DNA from: an uncultured Muribaculaceae bacterium
GTDB taxonomy: Bacteria; Bacteroidota; Bacteroidia; Bacteroidales; Muribaculaceae
Assembly (NCBI GenBank): GCA_947176745.1
Contig: CAMWRV010000007.1
Location: 1-62,604 of the forward strand
Direction of reading: 5' to 3'
DNA length: 62,604 bases
The notes beneath the pieces were generated by a model that was given only the letters and a program-made list of their open reading frames with translations, had not been told where the DNA came from and did no database searches. Shown here piece after piece: positions 17,270 to 26,600 of this stretch (within the stretch, counting starts at the first letter, position 1; the number at the start of each line of letters is the position of its first letter). The position numbers and the translations under genes were made by a program.

Positions 17270-18448
17270 ATGCCGACTACAATCAGAATACCGCTGACCG
17301 GTAAGAATTCCACAGTCACACCCTACGACAATCCTGACGCGCCTCCAGTCGTGCCCGACACACCGCCGTTCACGCTGCCAGAAGCCAGTCTAAAACTCAC
17401 TCCCGCCACAATCGGGGAATACAATTATTCAAGATACGCTTTTCCCGCCACAGAGATCAGCGTCGTCATTCCCGATGATGACCTTGAGGCTGTGCGCGCA
17501 TGGTTCGGACAGACCGCAACCGGAGTGACCGCACCGGGCTCAACTCTTGTAAAACGCATGACCGAGGCCGTGATTCCGGAAATAAGGCAATTCTACACCG
17601 CAGCAGCGAGGGCGTCGCTGTTCACACGTCCGTTCCGCCTCGGATATGCTCTCAGACTCGACGACGGCACGCACGTGGCCGCAGCCGCGCCGCGTCTTGT
17701 CACCCCCAACGCCCGCGCTCCGCTCATGGCCGTGCGCGAGCCTGTGCTGTCGGGCAACACCCTCCGCACCCTGACCGAGATCATGAACACGCCGATGGAA
17801 CTTGCGTTCTCTCTCCCGGCGTTCGAAATACCGGCGGAATACTCCTCTCGTGTCACCGGTCTTGACATATACGCCACCCGGCAGTGCGACACGCTCGCCG
17901 GCGACGAGACCGTAAAAGCGATCCGGACATACTCCGTATATGGCGAGAACGTGCCCTGCTGGCACTACACCCGGCTCGCCGAGGATCTGGTGCGCGAGGC
18001 GGCGGAAGCCGACAACGCGTTCCGAATCATCGGATCACTGCCGGCGAAAGAGGCAGCGGCAGGCATAAACGCTCTCCGACTCCCCTCCAATTTTAAAAAT
18101 CTCGACAACTGGGACAATTATCCCACCATCGACACAGGCAGCGACGGCACATCGCCCGAGTCATCACACATACGCATACTGACAGCCCCGCTCGACCTCG
18201 GTATGCCCGACACATTCAAAAGGATACGGGGAGTGTCGGCGCGGGGCATTTTCCCGCGCGGAGCAGAGGGCATACGCGTGACTCTTCTGCGCTCGCACCA
18301 CCGCGACGTCTGGATTCCCGTGGCCACGGCGACAGGAGCGCACATCCGCCTTCTCTGGGCGGTGCGATCAAGATGGGTTCAGGTCGAGATCACCGCGCCC
18401 CTGGGTTCGGTCGTGGACGCTATTGTTTTTGAAGTTGTGAAAGCGTGA
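17270..18448 (+). CDS. Conserved hypothetical protein
   Basis: A 392-aa protein I cannot assign. From the ATG at 17270 it begins MPTTIRIPLTGKN. An upstream in-frame ATG at 17228 lies inside the promoter dyad and is rejected. There is no signal peptide or transmembrane segment. The sequence is rich in short beta-like stretches, with 'LPSNFKNLDNWDNYPTIDTG' and 'IRGVSARGIFPRGAEGIRVTLLRS' in the last third. These resemble structural repeats seen in fibre- or surface-type proteins. It converges on and overlaps the DUF115-like gene by 29 bp at their 3' ends. The promoter suggests a very short leader and regulation by a dyad-binding factor. Confidence 0.8.
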   Translation: MPTTIRIPLTGKNSTVTPYDNPDAPPVVPDTPPFTLPEASLKLTPATIGEYNYSRYAFPATEISVVIPDDDLEAVRAWFGQTATGVTAPGSTLVKRMTEAVIPEIRQFYTAAARASLFTRPFRLGYALRLDDGTHVAAAAPRLVTPNARAPLMAVREPVLSGNTLRTLTEIMNTPMELAFSLPAFEIPAEYSSRVTGLDIYATRQCDTLAGDETVKAIRTYSVYGENVPCWHYTRLAEDLVREAAEADNAFRIIGSLPAKEAAAGINALRLPSNFKNLDNWDNYPTIDTGSDGTSPESSHIRILTAPLDLGMPDTFKRIRGVSARGIFPRGAEGIRVTLLRSHHRDVWIPVATATGAHIRLLWAVRSRWVQVEITAPLGSVVDAIVFEVVKA

Positions 18449-19280
18449 TCCTCGGAAAGGCATCGATAAAGCTGCCCGGGGTGGCGTTGAGAATCTCGAC
18501 AGAGCGACGGTCGGTGTAAGCCTTCAGATTGTGATAGCTCCTGAACGCTATGGCATAGTTCTCGTAGACCTCATGAATGCGGACGTTGCCGAAGATCTCT
18601 TCGGCACGCCGCAGTTCCTTCTCGTCATCCTCGTAGAAGTGAGGCTGGACCGACACGACCCGGTTGCGGTCGGTGACCCACAGGGTGCGGCTCCAGTTGT
18701 GGTCGGCACCAATCAGAACGATGCGGCGGAAGCCCTCGCGCATGGCCGACATGATAGACGGAATCAGCACATTGCGCGGACGCGGCATGGCGAGACCCGA
18801 GTCATATATCGGCCTCATGAGCCAGCGGAAGCCTTCGCCGGGCGTGAGATTGTAATATTTTACCGCGACATTGGCCGGCAGACGCCTCACCTCCTCCATG
18901 CCCCTCGAAGTGGCGGGCAGAAAGAGCGTCATCGGCCAGTCCACGGCCGCGAGCGCGGACCAGAGCGCGGGCACATTGCCGGTCTTGTTCTTCATGAAAA
19001 ACGCTATGTCGGCGAGTATGTAGTAATCGGGGCGGAGCGTGCCGAACTCCGGCGCGAGCGCCGAGAAATTGACCGCCAGGCGCGGAAATGCCATCAGGGT
19101 CTCCATATCGTCGCGCATGGCATCGCGGAGCGAGGGTCCGTTGCCCATTATTATGATCGTGTCTTTACTCTCACGGCTGCGCGGCGTCGGCCTGCGCGAC
19201 ATCAGCGCGATCTTCACTATGGTTGCGAGCGAGGCGGCAGCCATGCCCATGCCGCTCTTTATCTTCTCAAGTGTCTTCAT
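18420..19280 (-). CDS. DUF115/MptE-like protein, probable surface-glycan enzyme
   Basis: A 286-aa protein. After a hydrophobic N-terminal segment (MGMAAASLATIVKIALM) comes the DUF115-type nucleotide-binding motif IIIMGNGPSLRD at about residues 42-53. Later motifs are DYYILADIAFF and IVLIGADHNWSRTLWV. Relatives with this fold (6-hydroxymethylpterin diphosphokinase MptE-like, and motility-associated or LPS-associated sugar transferases) are common in glycan loci. It starts 21 bp downstream of the epimerase stop on the same strand, so an operon for a surface sugar is likely. Exact reaction unknown. Confidence 0.75.
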   Translation of the reverse strand: MKTLEKIKSGMGMAAASLATIVKIALMSRRPTPRSRESKDTIIIMGNGPSLRDAMRDDMETLMAFPRLAVNFSALAPEFGTLRPDYYILADIAFFMKNKTGNVPALWSALAAVDWPMTLFLPATSRGMEEVRRLPANVAVKYYNLTPGEGFRWLMRPIYDSGLAMPRPRNVLIPSIMSAMREGFRRIVLIGADHNWSRTLWVTDRNRVVSVQPHFYEDDEKELRRAEEIFGNVRIHEVYENYAIAFRSYHNLKAYTDRRSVEILNATPGSFIDAFPRITLSQLQKQ

Positions 19281-19301
19281 TTTTCAACTCTCACAGGGTT
19301 T

Positions 19302-20120
19302 TCAGTTCTCGTAGGGGTAATCCTTGCTTCTGCGCGCTATGACCTCGATCGTGTCATGGAATTCAATGCCGGTGGCCTGCCTCACGCGGCTGTTGTCGAG
19401 CACGAGCGTGCGCGACACCGGTTCGAGCGAGTCCGGGCCGAGAGCGTCGGCCACCCAGGGCACACTTCCGAACCACCTGTAGGCCACCGAGGCCCAGCGC
19501 GGCGGGAGATGAGGCATACGCTTCACGGCCCCTGCGTTGGCGCTCATGGCCTCGGCAAGCGAGAGCCAGGTGTGGGAGCGGCCGTCGGAGATGTTGAATA
19601 TGCCGGGCGTGCCGGCAAGACGCACCATGGCTCGGGCCACGTCGAATGCCGTGACGGCTGAAATTCTCGCGTCGTTGCCACGTATATGCACATAGCGGCC
19701 TGCCACAACCCTGTCGAAAAGCCGCTTCATGCACCCGTCGATTCCGGTGCCGAACATCAGGGCCGGACGCACCACTGTCAGCACGACTCCCCTGGCGGCC
19801 GCCCACTTCTCAAGCAGAAGCTCGGTTCGGGCCTTCGAACGCCCGGCCTCGCTACGCGCGAATGTCGGCCGCGTCTCGTCGACTCCTTCGCCGGCGTCAG
19901 GACTGTAGACCTGCCACGAACTGACGTAGACCAGACGGCGAGGCACATCGTCGCCGAGCGAATCGAGAAGCCTCGCGGTGGCCACGGTGTTGAGTTCTTC
20001 GGCACGGTCTTCCTCTTCTGTGCCGGCGCAATGAAAAAGCGTCAGCTCGGGCTGAGGCGCCGACGACTTCAGAATATCGTGCAGATACCGGCCCGGGAGT
20101 CCCGCAGCGCCGGTGATCAT
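19302..20120 (-). CDS. NAD-dependent epimerase/dehydratase (extended SDR)
   Basis: A 272-aa extended short-chain dehydrogenase beginning MITGAAGLPGRYLHDIL with the GxxGxxG dinucleotide loop. It has a 'YVSSWQVYS' Ser/Tyr region, though the usual YxxxK motif is not clear; 'SEAGRSKARTELL' occupies that position. The active site may therefore be modified. ATG at 20120 has AAAGGA seven bases upstream. An in-frame ATG at 20216 lies upstream of the promoter and is rejected, but the first beta strand is short from 20120, so a non-ATG start slightly upstream remains possible. It is cotranscribed with the DUF115-like gene. Confidence 0.78.
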   Translation of the reverse strand: MITGAAGLPGRYLHDILKSSAPQPELTLFHCAGTEEEDRAEELNTVATARLLDSLGDDVPRRLVYVSSWQVYSPDAGEGVDETRPTFARSEAGRSKARTELLLEKWAAARGVVLTVVRPALMFGTGIDGCMKRLFDRVVAGRYVHIRGNDARISAVTAFDVARAMVRLAGTPGIFNISDGRSHTWLSLAEAMSANAGAVKRMPHLPPRWASVAYRWFGSVPWVADALGPDSLEPVSRTLVLDNSRVRQATGIEFHDTIEVIARRSKDYPYEN

Positions 20121-20172
20121 GTAGTTTCCTTTTAAATCCTTAATAATATCCAAAACTGCAAACAATTTAATG

Positions 20173-20180
20173 CAAAAGTA
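20173..20180 (-). promoter_or_regulatory. -7 element for the epimerase/DUF115 pair
   Basis: TACTTTTG on the minus strand, about 53 bp upstream of the chosen start. No clear -33. Confidence 0.45.
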
Positions 20181-20353
20181 ATTACTATTTGGTAAAGTAA
20201 AAAACCGTATGACCAAAAATTTACATCACCCGCAAGAGCATGTCTCCCGGAGGTGGGCGGCGAGAGCCGTCGCGCAACGTTTAAAATTAGTTAACGAGGC
20301 TGCAATTAAAGAAATTTTTCCTTATAAACGGCATCCGTTTGAATAAAATTTAG

Positions 20354-20361
20354 TAAATTTG
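20354..20361 (+). promoter_or_regulatory. -7 element of pckA
   Basis: TAAATTTG gives a transcript start near 20366 and a leader of about 110 nt. A TTTG at 20338-20341 is too close (12 bp) to be a standard -33. Between this region and the divergent epimerase promoter (20181-20353) I see no gene. Confidence 0.5.
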
Positions 20362-20475
20362 CATGATCAATTCCTACAGGAAGAAATCTCTACTACAGGT
20401 GTTGCCCCGCAGCGGGCGAAAGACTTAAAGCGAAAATTCAACTAAAATATAAACCCAATTATTTAACAGTACATT

Positions 20476-22080
20476 ATGGCAACTTTAGATCTGTCCCAGT
20501 ACGGCATCAAGGATGTGAAGAAAATCATTCACAACCCCTCTTACGACGAGCTCTACAAGGCTGAGCTCGATCCGAGCCTCGAAGGCTACGAGAAAGGCTA
20601 CCTTACCGACCTCGGCGCTGTCGACGTGTTCACAGGCGTCTACACAGGCCGCTCGCCCAAGGACAAATATCTCGTGAAGGATGAGGAGACCGAGAACACC
20701 GTATGGTGGACAAGCGAGGAATATAAGAACGACAACAAGCCCATCGACACCAAGGTGTGGGACGAGCTCCGCGAGAAGGCTGTCAGCGAGCTCAGCGACA
20801 AGACTCTCTACGTTGTCGACCTCTTCTGCGGCGCCAACAAGAGCACCCGCATGTGCGTGCGCTTCATCATGGAGGTGGCATGGCAGGCTCACTTCGTGAC
20901 CAACATGTTCATCCGTCCCACCGAGGAGGAGCTCAAGGAGTTCAAGCCCGACTTCGTTGTCTTCAACGCATCGAAGGCAAAATGCGAGAACTACAAGGAA
21001 CTCGGTCTCCACTCCGAGACTGTGGTTGCCTTCAACATCAAGCAGCGCGAGCAGGTGATCATCAACACCTGGTATGGCGGCGAGATGAAGAAGGGCATGT
21101 TCTCTATGATGAACTACTTCAACCCCCTCCGCGGCATCGCGTCAATGCACTGCTCCGCCAACACCAACATGGAGGAGACTTCTACAGCGATCTTCTTCGG
21201 TCTTTCGGGCACAGGCAAGACCACTCTCTCGACCGATCCGAAGCGCAAACTCATCGGCGACGACGAGCACGGCTGGGATGACGAGGGCGTCTTCAACTAC
21301 GAGGGCGGCTGCTATGCAAAGGTGATCAACCTCTCGAAAGAGAACGAGCCTGACATCTACAACGCCATCACCCGTGACGCTCTTCTCGAGAACGTGACCG
21401 TGAAGGAAGACGGTGTCTGCGACTTCGCCGACAAGAGCGTGACTGAGAACACACGCGTGTCTTACCCCATCTACCACATCAAGAACATCGTGAAGCCCGT
21501 TTCGAAGGGTCCCGCCGCAAAACAGGTGATCTTCCTTTCTGCCGACGCTTTCGGTGTGCTTCCTCCCGTGGCTATCCTCAATGACGAGCAGGCTCAGTAC
21601 TACTTCCTGAGCGGCTTCACCGCGAAGCTCGCCGGCACTGAGCGCGGCATCACCGAGCCGACTCCGACTTTCTCGGCTTGCTTCGGCCAGGCGTTCCTCT
21701 CGCTCCACCCCACAAAATATGCTGAGGAGCTCGTGAAGAAGATGCAGGCAAACGGCGCAAAGGCTTATCTGGTCAACACCGGCTGGAATGGCACAGGCAA
21801 GCGTATCTCGATTCCCGACACTCGCGGTATCATCGACGATATCCTCAACGGCGACATCGAGAAGGCTCCCACAAAGGTGCTCCCCTACTTCGACTTCGTG
21901 ATCCCCACCGAACTCCCCGGCGTAAACACCGGCATCCTCGATCCGCGCGACACTTACGCTGATCCCAAGGAGTGGGACGAGAAGGCTAAGAAACTCGCCG
22001 AGATGTTCATCAACAACTTCAAGAAATTCGAGACCAACGAGACGGGCAAGAAGCTCGCCGAGGCCGGCCCGAAGCTCTAA
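20476..22080 (+). CDS. pckA: Phosphoenolpyruvate carboxykinase (ATP)
   Basis: A 534-aa enzyme interconverting oxaloacetate + ATP and PEP + CO2. In Bacteroidales it commonly works in the PEP-carboxylating direction on the route to succinate. The ATP-type signature is clear: [11 protein letters not shown] (kinase-1a loop) near residue 240, [22 protein letters not shown] after it, and the substrate-binding [15 protein letters not shown] near residue 50. Length is normal for the ATP family and unlike the ~600-aa GTP family. It has its own promoter, a 110-nt leader and a strong terminator. Confidence 0.98.
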   Translation: MATLDLSQYGIKDVKKIIHNPSYDELYKAELDPSLEGYEKGYLTDLGAVDVFTGVYTGRSPKDKYLVKDEETENTVWWTSEEYKNDNKPIDTKVWDELREKAVSELSDKTLYVVDLFCGANKSTRMCVRFIMEVAWQAHFVTNMFIRPTEEELKEFKPDFVVFNASKAKCENYKELGLHSETVVAFNIKQREQVIINTWYGGEMKKGMFSMMNYFNPLRGIASMHCSANTNMEETSTAIFFGLSGTGKTTLSTDPKRKLIGDDEHGWDDEGVFNYEGGCYAKVINLSKENEPDIYNAITRDALLENVTVKEDGVCDFADKSVTENTRVSYPIYHIKNIVKPVSKGPAAKQVIFLSADAFGVLPPVAILNDEQAQYYFLSGFTAKLAGTERGITEPTPTFSACFGQAFLSLHPTKYAEELVKKMQANGAKAYLVNTGWNGTGKRISIPDTRGIIDDILNGDIEKAPTKVLPYFDFVIPTELPGVNTGILDPRDTYADPKEWDEKAKKLAEMFINNFKKFETNETGKKLAEAGPKL

Positions 22081-22105
22081 GAAGCCTGTTGCCACTGATA
22101 TAAGA

Positions 22106-22138
22106 AAATCCCCGCGTCACATGACGCGGGGATTTTTT
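22106..22138. terminator. Bidirectional terminator between pckA and the AraC-type gene
   Basis: AAATCCCCGCGTCA and TGACGCGGGGATTT form a 14-bp perfect stem with T runs on both strands, between convergent genes. Confidence 0.9.
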
Positions 22139-22203
22139 ATTTCATGATTTCCGGCCCGGCTTCCCGTCAGGATCCGGCAGGAGCGGGAAAGGGAGGCGCA
22201 GGA

Positions 22204-23115
22204 TCAGACAAGGAACTTGTTGCGCTTGTAGACCTCGCGGAACTCCTTGGGCGTGCAGCCTTTGTTCTTCTTGAAGATACGGTTGAAGTTGGAGACGTTG
22301 TTGAATCCGGAGTTGAAGCATATGTCGGCGATCGGCGTGCGTGTGCTGACAAGATCGCGCGAGGCCACGTCGAGGCGTATACCGATGATGTAATCGGAGA
22401 TCGAACGGCCTGTGCGCAGCTTGAAGAAGCGGCTGAACGACGAGGGCGACATGCCGGCCATCTTGGCGAGGTCATTGAGACGGATCTCGTTGCGGAAGTT
22501 GGCGGCGATATACTCCTGTGTCTTCTTGAGACGCGCGTTGCTGACAGACTGGTTGGGAAGCCCTGCCTCGCTGCTGCTCGAAAGCTGACGGCCCTTGGGG
22601 TCGATGGCCATGACGTGCAGGATCTCGATGAGCTTCATCATCTGGTAGAAACTCGACGGGGCACTGAGAAGCTCCTCGATGAGATGGTAGACCTTCATGA
22701 TGCTCGACATGGGGAAAGCCACACCCTTGGCGGCGTTGTCGAGAAGCGTCTTGACAGACTGCATCTGTGTGCGGCGCAGCATCTCGTTGCCGAATATGTC
22801 GACGGGAAACTGGATGGTGATCTCGCGGATGTAGCCGCTCTTGCAGCTGTGCTGCTCCCATCCGTGCTCGACTCCGTGACCTACGATGCAGAGGTCGAAA
22901 TCGCCCACCTCCTCGATCGAATCACCGACCACACGGCGCGCACCTGCACAGTTCTCGACAAAGTTGATCTCGAACTCGGCATGGCGGTGTACGGGAAATG
23001 TGAAGCTGTCTTTCGTGCGGTCAACCACATATAGAAAATCGCATTCTGACAAGGGAGTCACTTCTGTCGGAATCTCTCCGACATGACCCAGCGGGTAAAG
23101 GGGAGTTGTACTCAT
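22204..23115 (-). CDS. AraC-family transcriptional regulator
   Basis: A 303-aa protein. The N-terminal half is cupin-like (FPVHRHAEFEINFVENCAGARRVVGD), suitable for sensing a small ligand. The C-terminal ~100 residues carry two helix-turn-helix motifs. The first is LNDLAKMAGMSPSSFSRFFK; the second lies in IADICFNSGFNNVSNFNRIF, with the conserved PKEFRE end. It is transcribed away from pckA's side of the region and divergent from the ArnT-like gene at 23245. Either the divergent gene or distant sugar-utilisation genes could be its target. Confidence 0.92.
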   Translation of the reverse strand: MSTTPLYPLGHVGEIPTEVTPLSECDFLYVVDRTKDSFTFPVHRHAEFEINFVENCAGARRVVGDSIEEVGDFDLCIVGHGVEHGWEQHSCKSGYIREITIQFPVDIFGNEMLRRTQMQSVKTLLDNAAKGVAFPMSSIMKVYHLIEELLSAPSSFYQMMKLIEILHVMAIDPKGRQLSSSSEAGLPNQSVSNARLKKTQEYIAANFRNEIRLNDLAKMAGMSPSSFSRFFKLRTGRSISDYIIGIRLDVASRDLVSTRTPIADICFNSGFNNVSNFNRIFKKNKGCTPKEFREVYKRNKFLV

Positions 23116-23141
23116 TTGTAAATAGGTATTAGATTTTGGAG

Positions 23142-23171
23142 CAAATATAATAATAATATGCCTATTCGCAA
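23142..23171 (-). promoter_or_regulatory. Promoter of the AraC-type gene
   Basis: On the minus strand TTG at 23171-23169, 19 bp, TATATTTG at 23149-23142. Leader about 20 nt. Confidence 0.7.
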
Positions 23172-23244
23172 AAAACTTTTCATCGGTTTTTCAATAATTT
23201 TATCATTATGGCGTAAATATTGTGTAAAACCATAAGAAAAGAGC

Positions 23245-24990
23245 ATGACATACTATACCGCTGACATGTCGAGAGGCCGGATTCTGCTGCTTCTGACTAT
23301 CCTGTGCTGCGTCGCGCTGCTTCCGTTTCTGGGACTCGCGGACTTCAACACCAAGGGGGAGCCTCGCGAGGCTGTCGTGGCGTTCTCGATACTCGGACAG
23401 GAGAACTGGATTCTCCCGACCAACAACGGCGGGGAGATACCCTATAAACCGCCGTTCCTGCACTGGTGCATAGCCGCTGTCAGCCTGCTCTTCAACGGCG
23501 GCGAGGTGAACGAGTACACCTCGCGGCTGCCGTCGGCCCTGGCGCTTACGGCCATGACCGCTGCCATATTCTCCTTTTTCGCAAGGCGGCGCGACACCAT
23601 GCGCGCGCTGCTGACGGCTCTGGTGACATTCACCGCGTTCGAGATCTATCGTGCGGGCATGAACTGCCGCGTCGACATGATGCTCACCGCACTGACCGTC
23701 GGCGCGATCCTGACGCTCTTCAGATGGTGGGAGAAGGGCATGCGCGGAGTGCCGGTGTGCGCCATCCTGCTGATGAGCGCGGCCACACTGACCAAAGGAC
23801 CTGTCGGCATCATCATACCCTGTCTCACCGTCGGCGTCTTCATGCTGCTGCGCGGCGTGGCATTCTTCCGCGCCTTACTGTGGCTCTCGCTCTGGGGCGT
23901 ACTGTCGCTGATTCTGCCGCTCTGCTGGTATGCGGCGGCCTACGGACAGGGCGGACAGGAGTTTCTTGACCTCGTGATGGAGGAGAATTTCGGACGCATG
24001 ACCGGCACAATGGCATATGAGTCGCACGTCAACCCGTGGTACTACAATCTTGTCACCCTCGCTGCCGGGTTTCTGCCCTGGACTCTCGCCGCACTCTTCA
24101 TCATACCCCGGTCACGATACGCCGCCCTGCTTCATCCGAGACGCGACACATGGCGCAATATGCGCGACGGCCTGCGCCGCATGCCGGCATGCACACTGCT
24201 CGCACTGACCGCATCGGCGGTGATATTCATATTCTACTGCATCCCGGCAAGCAAACGAAGCGTCTACCTTATGCCGATGTATCCGTTTGTGGCATGGTTC
24301 ATTTCGGAGATGCTGATATGGATGGCAGGACGACGTCCGATATCAGTCAGAGTGTTCGGAGACTTTCTCTCCACACTCGCCATGCTTCTGTTCATGCTTT
24401 TAATCGCGATAAGATGCGGAATAGTTCCCGACTCGATAGCCGGACACGGCAAAAGCGCGGCGCAGACTGTGGCCATGCTTGAGTCTCTGCGCACCTTCGG
24501 AGGAGCGGGAGCATTGCTGTTTGCAGCCGTGTCGCCGATATGCGCCGTCATATGGTGGGCGCGGATACGACGCCGCGCCACCGGAGCGTGGCTGCCGCTG
24601 TCAACCGCACTTCTTGCAGTCTCGCTCTACATATCGTTGAGCGGATGCTACCAGCCCGCAGTGCTTCAGGCAAAATCAGTGAAAGCCATGACCGGCGAGA
24701 TGACACGCCTTTACCCCGACATGCCCGGGAAAGTCTACGAATTTCTTGCCGCAGCCGAGAATGCGAAAGGAAATCCGGTCCACTTCTTCGAGGTCAACTT
24801 CTACATGGGCGACAAAGTACGCAATTTCCGACGTGAACAGCCGTCGGAAGGCTACCTGCTCATCGACAAGGGAGACGCAGCCGACTACCTGCCCCGCTTC
24901 GAGGAAGAAGGATATCGGTTTACCGAGGTCTACACCCCAGACGCCGGACTGCCCCGTCACACCCCGCACCTCTACCGTTTCACCCGATAA
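23245..24990 (+). CDS. ArnT-like (GT83-type) membrane glycosyltransferase
   Basis: A 581-aa integral membrane protein with about 10-12 hydrophobic segments. The N-terminal periplasmic loop DFNTKGEPREAVVAF contains the acidic 'GEPRE' motif typical of ArnT/PMT polyprenyl-phosphate-sugar transferases. 'YKPPFLHWCIA' and 'SRLPSALALTAM' follow as in that family. The last ~130 residues form a soluble domain. It probably transfers a sugar from a lipid-phosphate carrier onto lipid A, a glycan or a protein in the periplasm. ATG at 23245 or 23266 (MSRGRILLL) are both possible. The stop codon lies within a tandem repeat array. Confidence 0.88.
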   Translation: MTYYTADMSRGRILLLLTILCCVALLPFLGLADFNTKGEPREAVVAFSILGQENWILPTNNGGEIPYKPPFLHWCIAAVSLLFNGGEVNEYTSRLPSALALTAMTAAIFSFFARRRDTMRALLTALVTFTAFEIYRAGMNCRVDMMLTALTVGAILTLFRWWEKGMRGVPVCAILLMSAATLTKGPVGIIIPCLTVGVFMLLRGVAFFRALLWLSLWGVLSLILPLCWYAAAYGQGGQEFLDLVMEENFGRMTGTMAYESHVNPWYYNLVTLAAGFLPWTLAALFIIPRSRYAALLHPRRDTWRNMRDGLRRMPACTLLALTASAVIFIFYCIPASKRSVYLMPMYPFVAWFISEMLIWMAGRRPISVRVFGDFLSTLAMLLFMLLIAIRCGIVPDSIAGHGKSAAQTVAMLESLRTFGGAGALLFAAVSPICAVIWWARIRRRATGAWLPLSTALLAVSLYISLSGCYQPAVLQAKSVKAMTGEMTRLYPDMPGKVYEFLAAAENAKGNPVHFFEVNFYMGDKVRNFRREQPSEGYLLIDKGDAADYLPRFEEEGYRFTEVYTPDAGLPRHTPHLYRFTR

Positions 24991-25067
24991 GAGGATACTG
25001 CTCACTACCTCCAGATAAGAAGACTCTCCCACTGTCTCCCGATAGGATGACTCTCCCACTGCCTTCA
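24986..25067 (+). repeat. Three imperfect 27-28-bp tandem repeats at the 3' end of the ArnT-like gene
   Basis: Units start GATAAGAGGATACTG (24986), GATAAGAAGACTCTC (25014) and GATAGGATGACTCTC (25041). Each contains CACTRYCTYC-like text, and a decayed fourth unit begins at 25068. The first unit includes the TAA stop codon. Confidence 0.7.
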
Positions 25068-25150
25068 GGGAAGAAGGCACCGCACGCAATCGCCCGAAAA
25101 AGCGAAAAAAGCGAAAAAAAGGCCACAAAACAGCGAACCTACGCTCAAAA

Positions 25151-25182
25151 TTTGGAAACCTCAAAAAAAATGCTTAACTTTG
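25151..25182 (+). promoter_or_regulatory. Promoter of tRNA-Ser
   Basis: TTTG at 25151-25154, 20 bp, TAACTTTG at 25175-25182. Confidence 0.8.
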
Positions 25183-25198
25183 CATTACAAACGACCAA

Positions 25199-25283
25199 GG
25201 AGAGATGGCAGAGTGGTCGATTGCGGCGGTCTTGAAAACCGTTGAGGGTAACACCTCCGGGGGTTCGAATCCCTCTCTCTCCG
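25199..25283 (+). tRNA. tRNA-Ser (anticodon TGA)
   Basis: An 85-nt class II tRNA. Acceptor GGAGAGA pairs with TCTCTCC and the discriminator is G25283. The anticodon loop CTTGAAA reads TGA at 25233-25235. There is a long variable arm (GAGGGTAACACCTC) and the T loop GGTTCGAATCC. CCA is not encoded. Its 3' end is the prophage attachment site and is left intact by the integration. Confidence 0.96.
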
Positions 25284-25284
25284 C
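25270..25284 (+). other. attL core in the 3' end of tRNA-Ser
   Basis: TCCCTCTCTCTCCGC, identical to 62233-62247. It covers the T-stem and acceptor 3' strand plus the discriminator, as usual for tyrosine-recombinase phages. Confidence 0.9.
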
Positions 25285-25299
25285 TTTTGCAAGCATAAG

Positions 25300-25340
25300 A
25301 CGCTGAAAGACAGTTGGTTACAACATCTTTCAGCGTTTTG
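25300..25340 (+). terminator. Phage-supplied terminator after tRNA-Ser
   Basis: ACGCTGAAAGA at 25300-25310 pairs with TCTTTCAGCGT at 25326-25336, followed by TTTG. It replaces the host tRNA terminator that now lies beyond attR. Confidence 0.75.
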
Positions 25341-25341
25341 C

Positions 25342-25361
25342 ATAGACGCAGAATAGACGCA
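25342..25361 (+). promoter_or_regulatory. Candidate integrase arm-type sites at attL
   Basis: ATAGACGCA occurs at 25342-25350 and 25353-25361, an 11-bp period. The same ATAGAC pair with the same period is found at 62121-62137 on the attR side. Confidence 0.55.
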
Positions 25362-25433
25362 AGTCTGTCGCGGAGAAAATAAACAGGAACCATAAAGACA
25401 TTCCGGGCGCAGCCAAAAGAATGTCTTAAAAAA

Positions 25434-26600
25434 ATGTGTCCGAAAACCTCCCTCGCATCTATAACGGAAGTAATGGGTTACAGCATACCGGTCTATCATG
25501 ACGGAGACCGGAGCTATGTCGATTTCTACGCCTATGATCCGGTATCGGAGAAAATCCGGAGAAAGAAATACCACCTTGATTCCATACCGCAGAAACGCGC
25601 CCGGCGGGAATACGCGATGCGTCTGATCGGCGAGCTGACGATCAAGCTGACGAAGGGCTGGCGTCCATGGGCGACAGAAAAGAGAACCGAGAAAGATGGA
25701 TCCCGCGGCTACACCGCGATAGAAGAATGCTTCGACCGCTATATCGGGCGCATCGAGAAAAGCGGACGGAAGAAAACCATCCAGACCTACACATCGAAAA
25801 TCAACATTCTCAGGGAATACATGGGGACACTTGTGTCCCCGCCGCGTTATGTCAGCCAGATAACGCGGGAGTTCGTGACCGACTTCCTTGACTGGATACT
25901 CGTCACACGCGACGTAGGTCCGCGTACACGCAACAACTACCGCGACTGGTTCGCCGGCCTTTGCGACTTCATGATCGAGCGGCGTTACATAACGGAAAAT
26001 CCGGTGAGCGGCATCGAGAAGCTCCGGTCTCAGCCCAAGAAGCGGAAACCGCTGACGGCCCAGATGCTCCGGCAGCTGACCGGGCATCTGCAGGAACATG
26101 ACCGACATTTCCTGCTCGCGGTCATGATGGAATATTACACCTTCATCCGTCCCAACGAGCTCCGCCATGTCCGGATCGGCGATATAAGCGTGCGGCAGCA
26201 GCGCGTCTTCGTTCCGGGCATAGTGAGCAAAAACGGACGCGACGGGAACGTCGCCCTTAACGAGACGATCCTCCGGCTCATGATCGATCTGGAGTGTCTG
26301 TCTGCGCCCTCAGAGTGGTATCTGTTCGGTAAAAACTTCCGTCCATCGGCAGAGAAAGTATCGGCCGACACGTTCAACAAGCGCTGGGCAGTCATCCGCA
26401 AGACTCTCGGCTGGCCTGACGAATACCAGTTCTACAGCCTTAAAGACACAGGCATCCGCGATCTGGCGAACAGCGCGGGCATCGTTACCGCTAAGCGACA
26501 GGCGCGACACACCGACATTTCGACAACCAACCGATATCTCGAGGGAGCTGACGCGCCGCTCCCCGAGGCGGCCAAGCACTTCAAAGGAGAACTCGGTTAG
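25434..26600 (+). CDS. int: Phage tyrosine integrase
   Basis: A 388-aa site-specific recombinase. It has an N-terminal arm-binding region, a SAM-like core-binding domain (about 95-200) and a C-terminal catalytic domain. Catalytic residues visible are Arg239 in FIRPNELR, the beta-hairpin Lys in SKNGRDG (about 266), His359 in ARHTDIS and the nucleophile Tyr368 in TTNRYLEG. The second Arg box reads YSLKDTG, with Lys337 where most family members have Arg, a variation common in Bacteroidetes integrases. The gene lies just inside attL and converges on the tail-end gene of the late block, overlapping its 3' end by four bases. Confidence 0.93.
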   Translation: MCPKTSLASITEVMGYSIPVYHDGDRSYVDFYAYDPVSEKIRRKKYHLDSIPQKRARREYAMRLIGELTIKLTKGWRPWATEKRTEKDGSRGYTAIEECFDRYIGRIEKSGRKKTIQTYTSKINILREYMGTLVSPPRYVSQITREFVTDFLDWILVTRDVGPRTRNNYRDWFAGLCDFMIERRYITENPVSGIEKLRSQPKKRKPLTAQMLRQLTGHLQEHDRHFLLAVMMEYYTFIRPNELRHVRIGDISVRQQRVFVPGIVSKNGRDGNVALNETILRLMIDLECLSAPSEWYLFGKNFRPSAEKVSADTFNKRWAVIRKTLGWPDEYQFYSLKDTGIRDLANSAGIVTAKRQARHTDISTTNRYLEGADAPLPEAAKHFKGELG

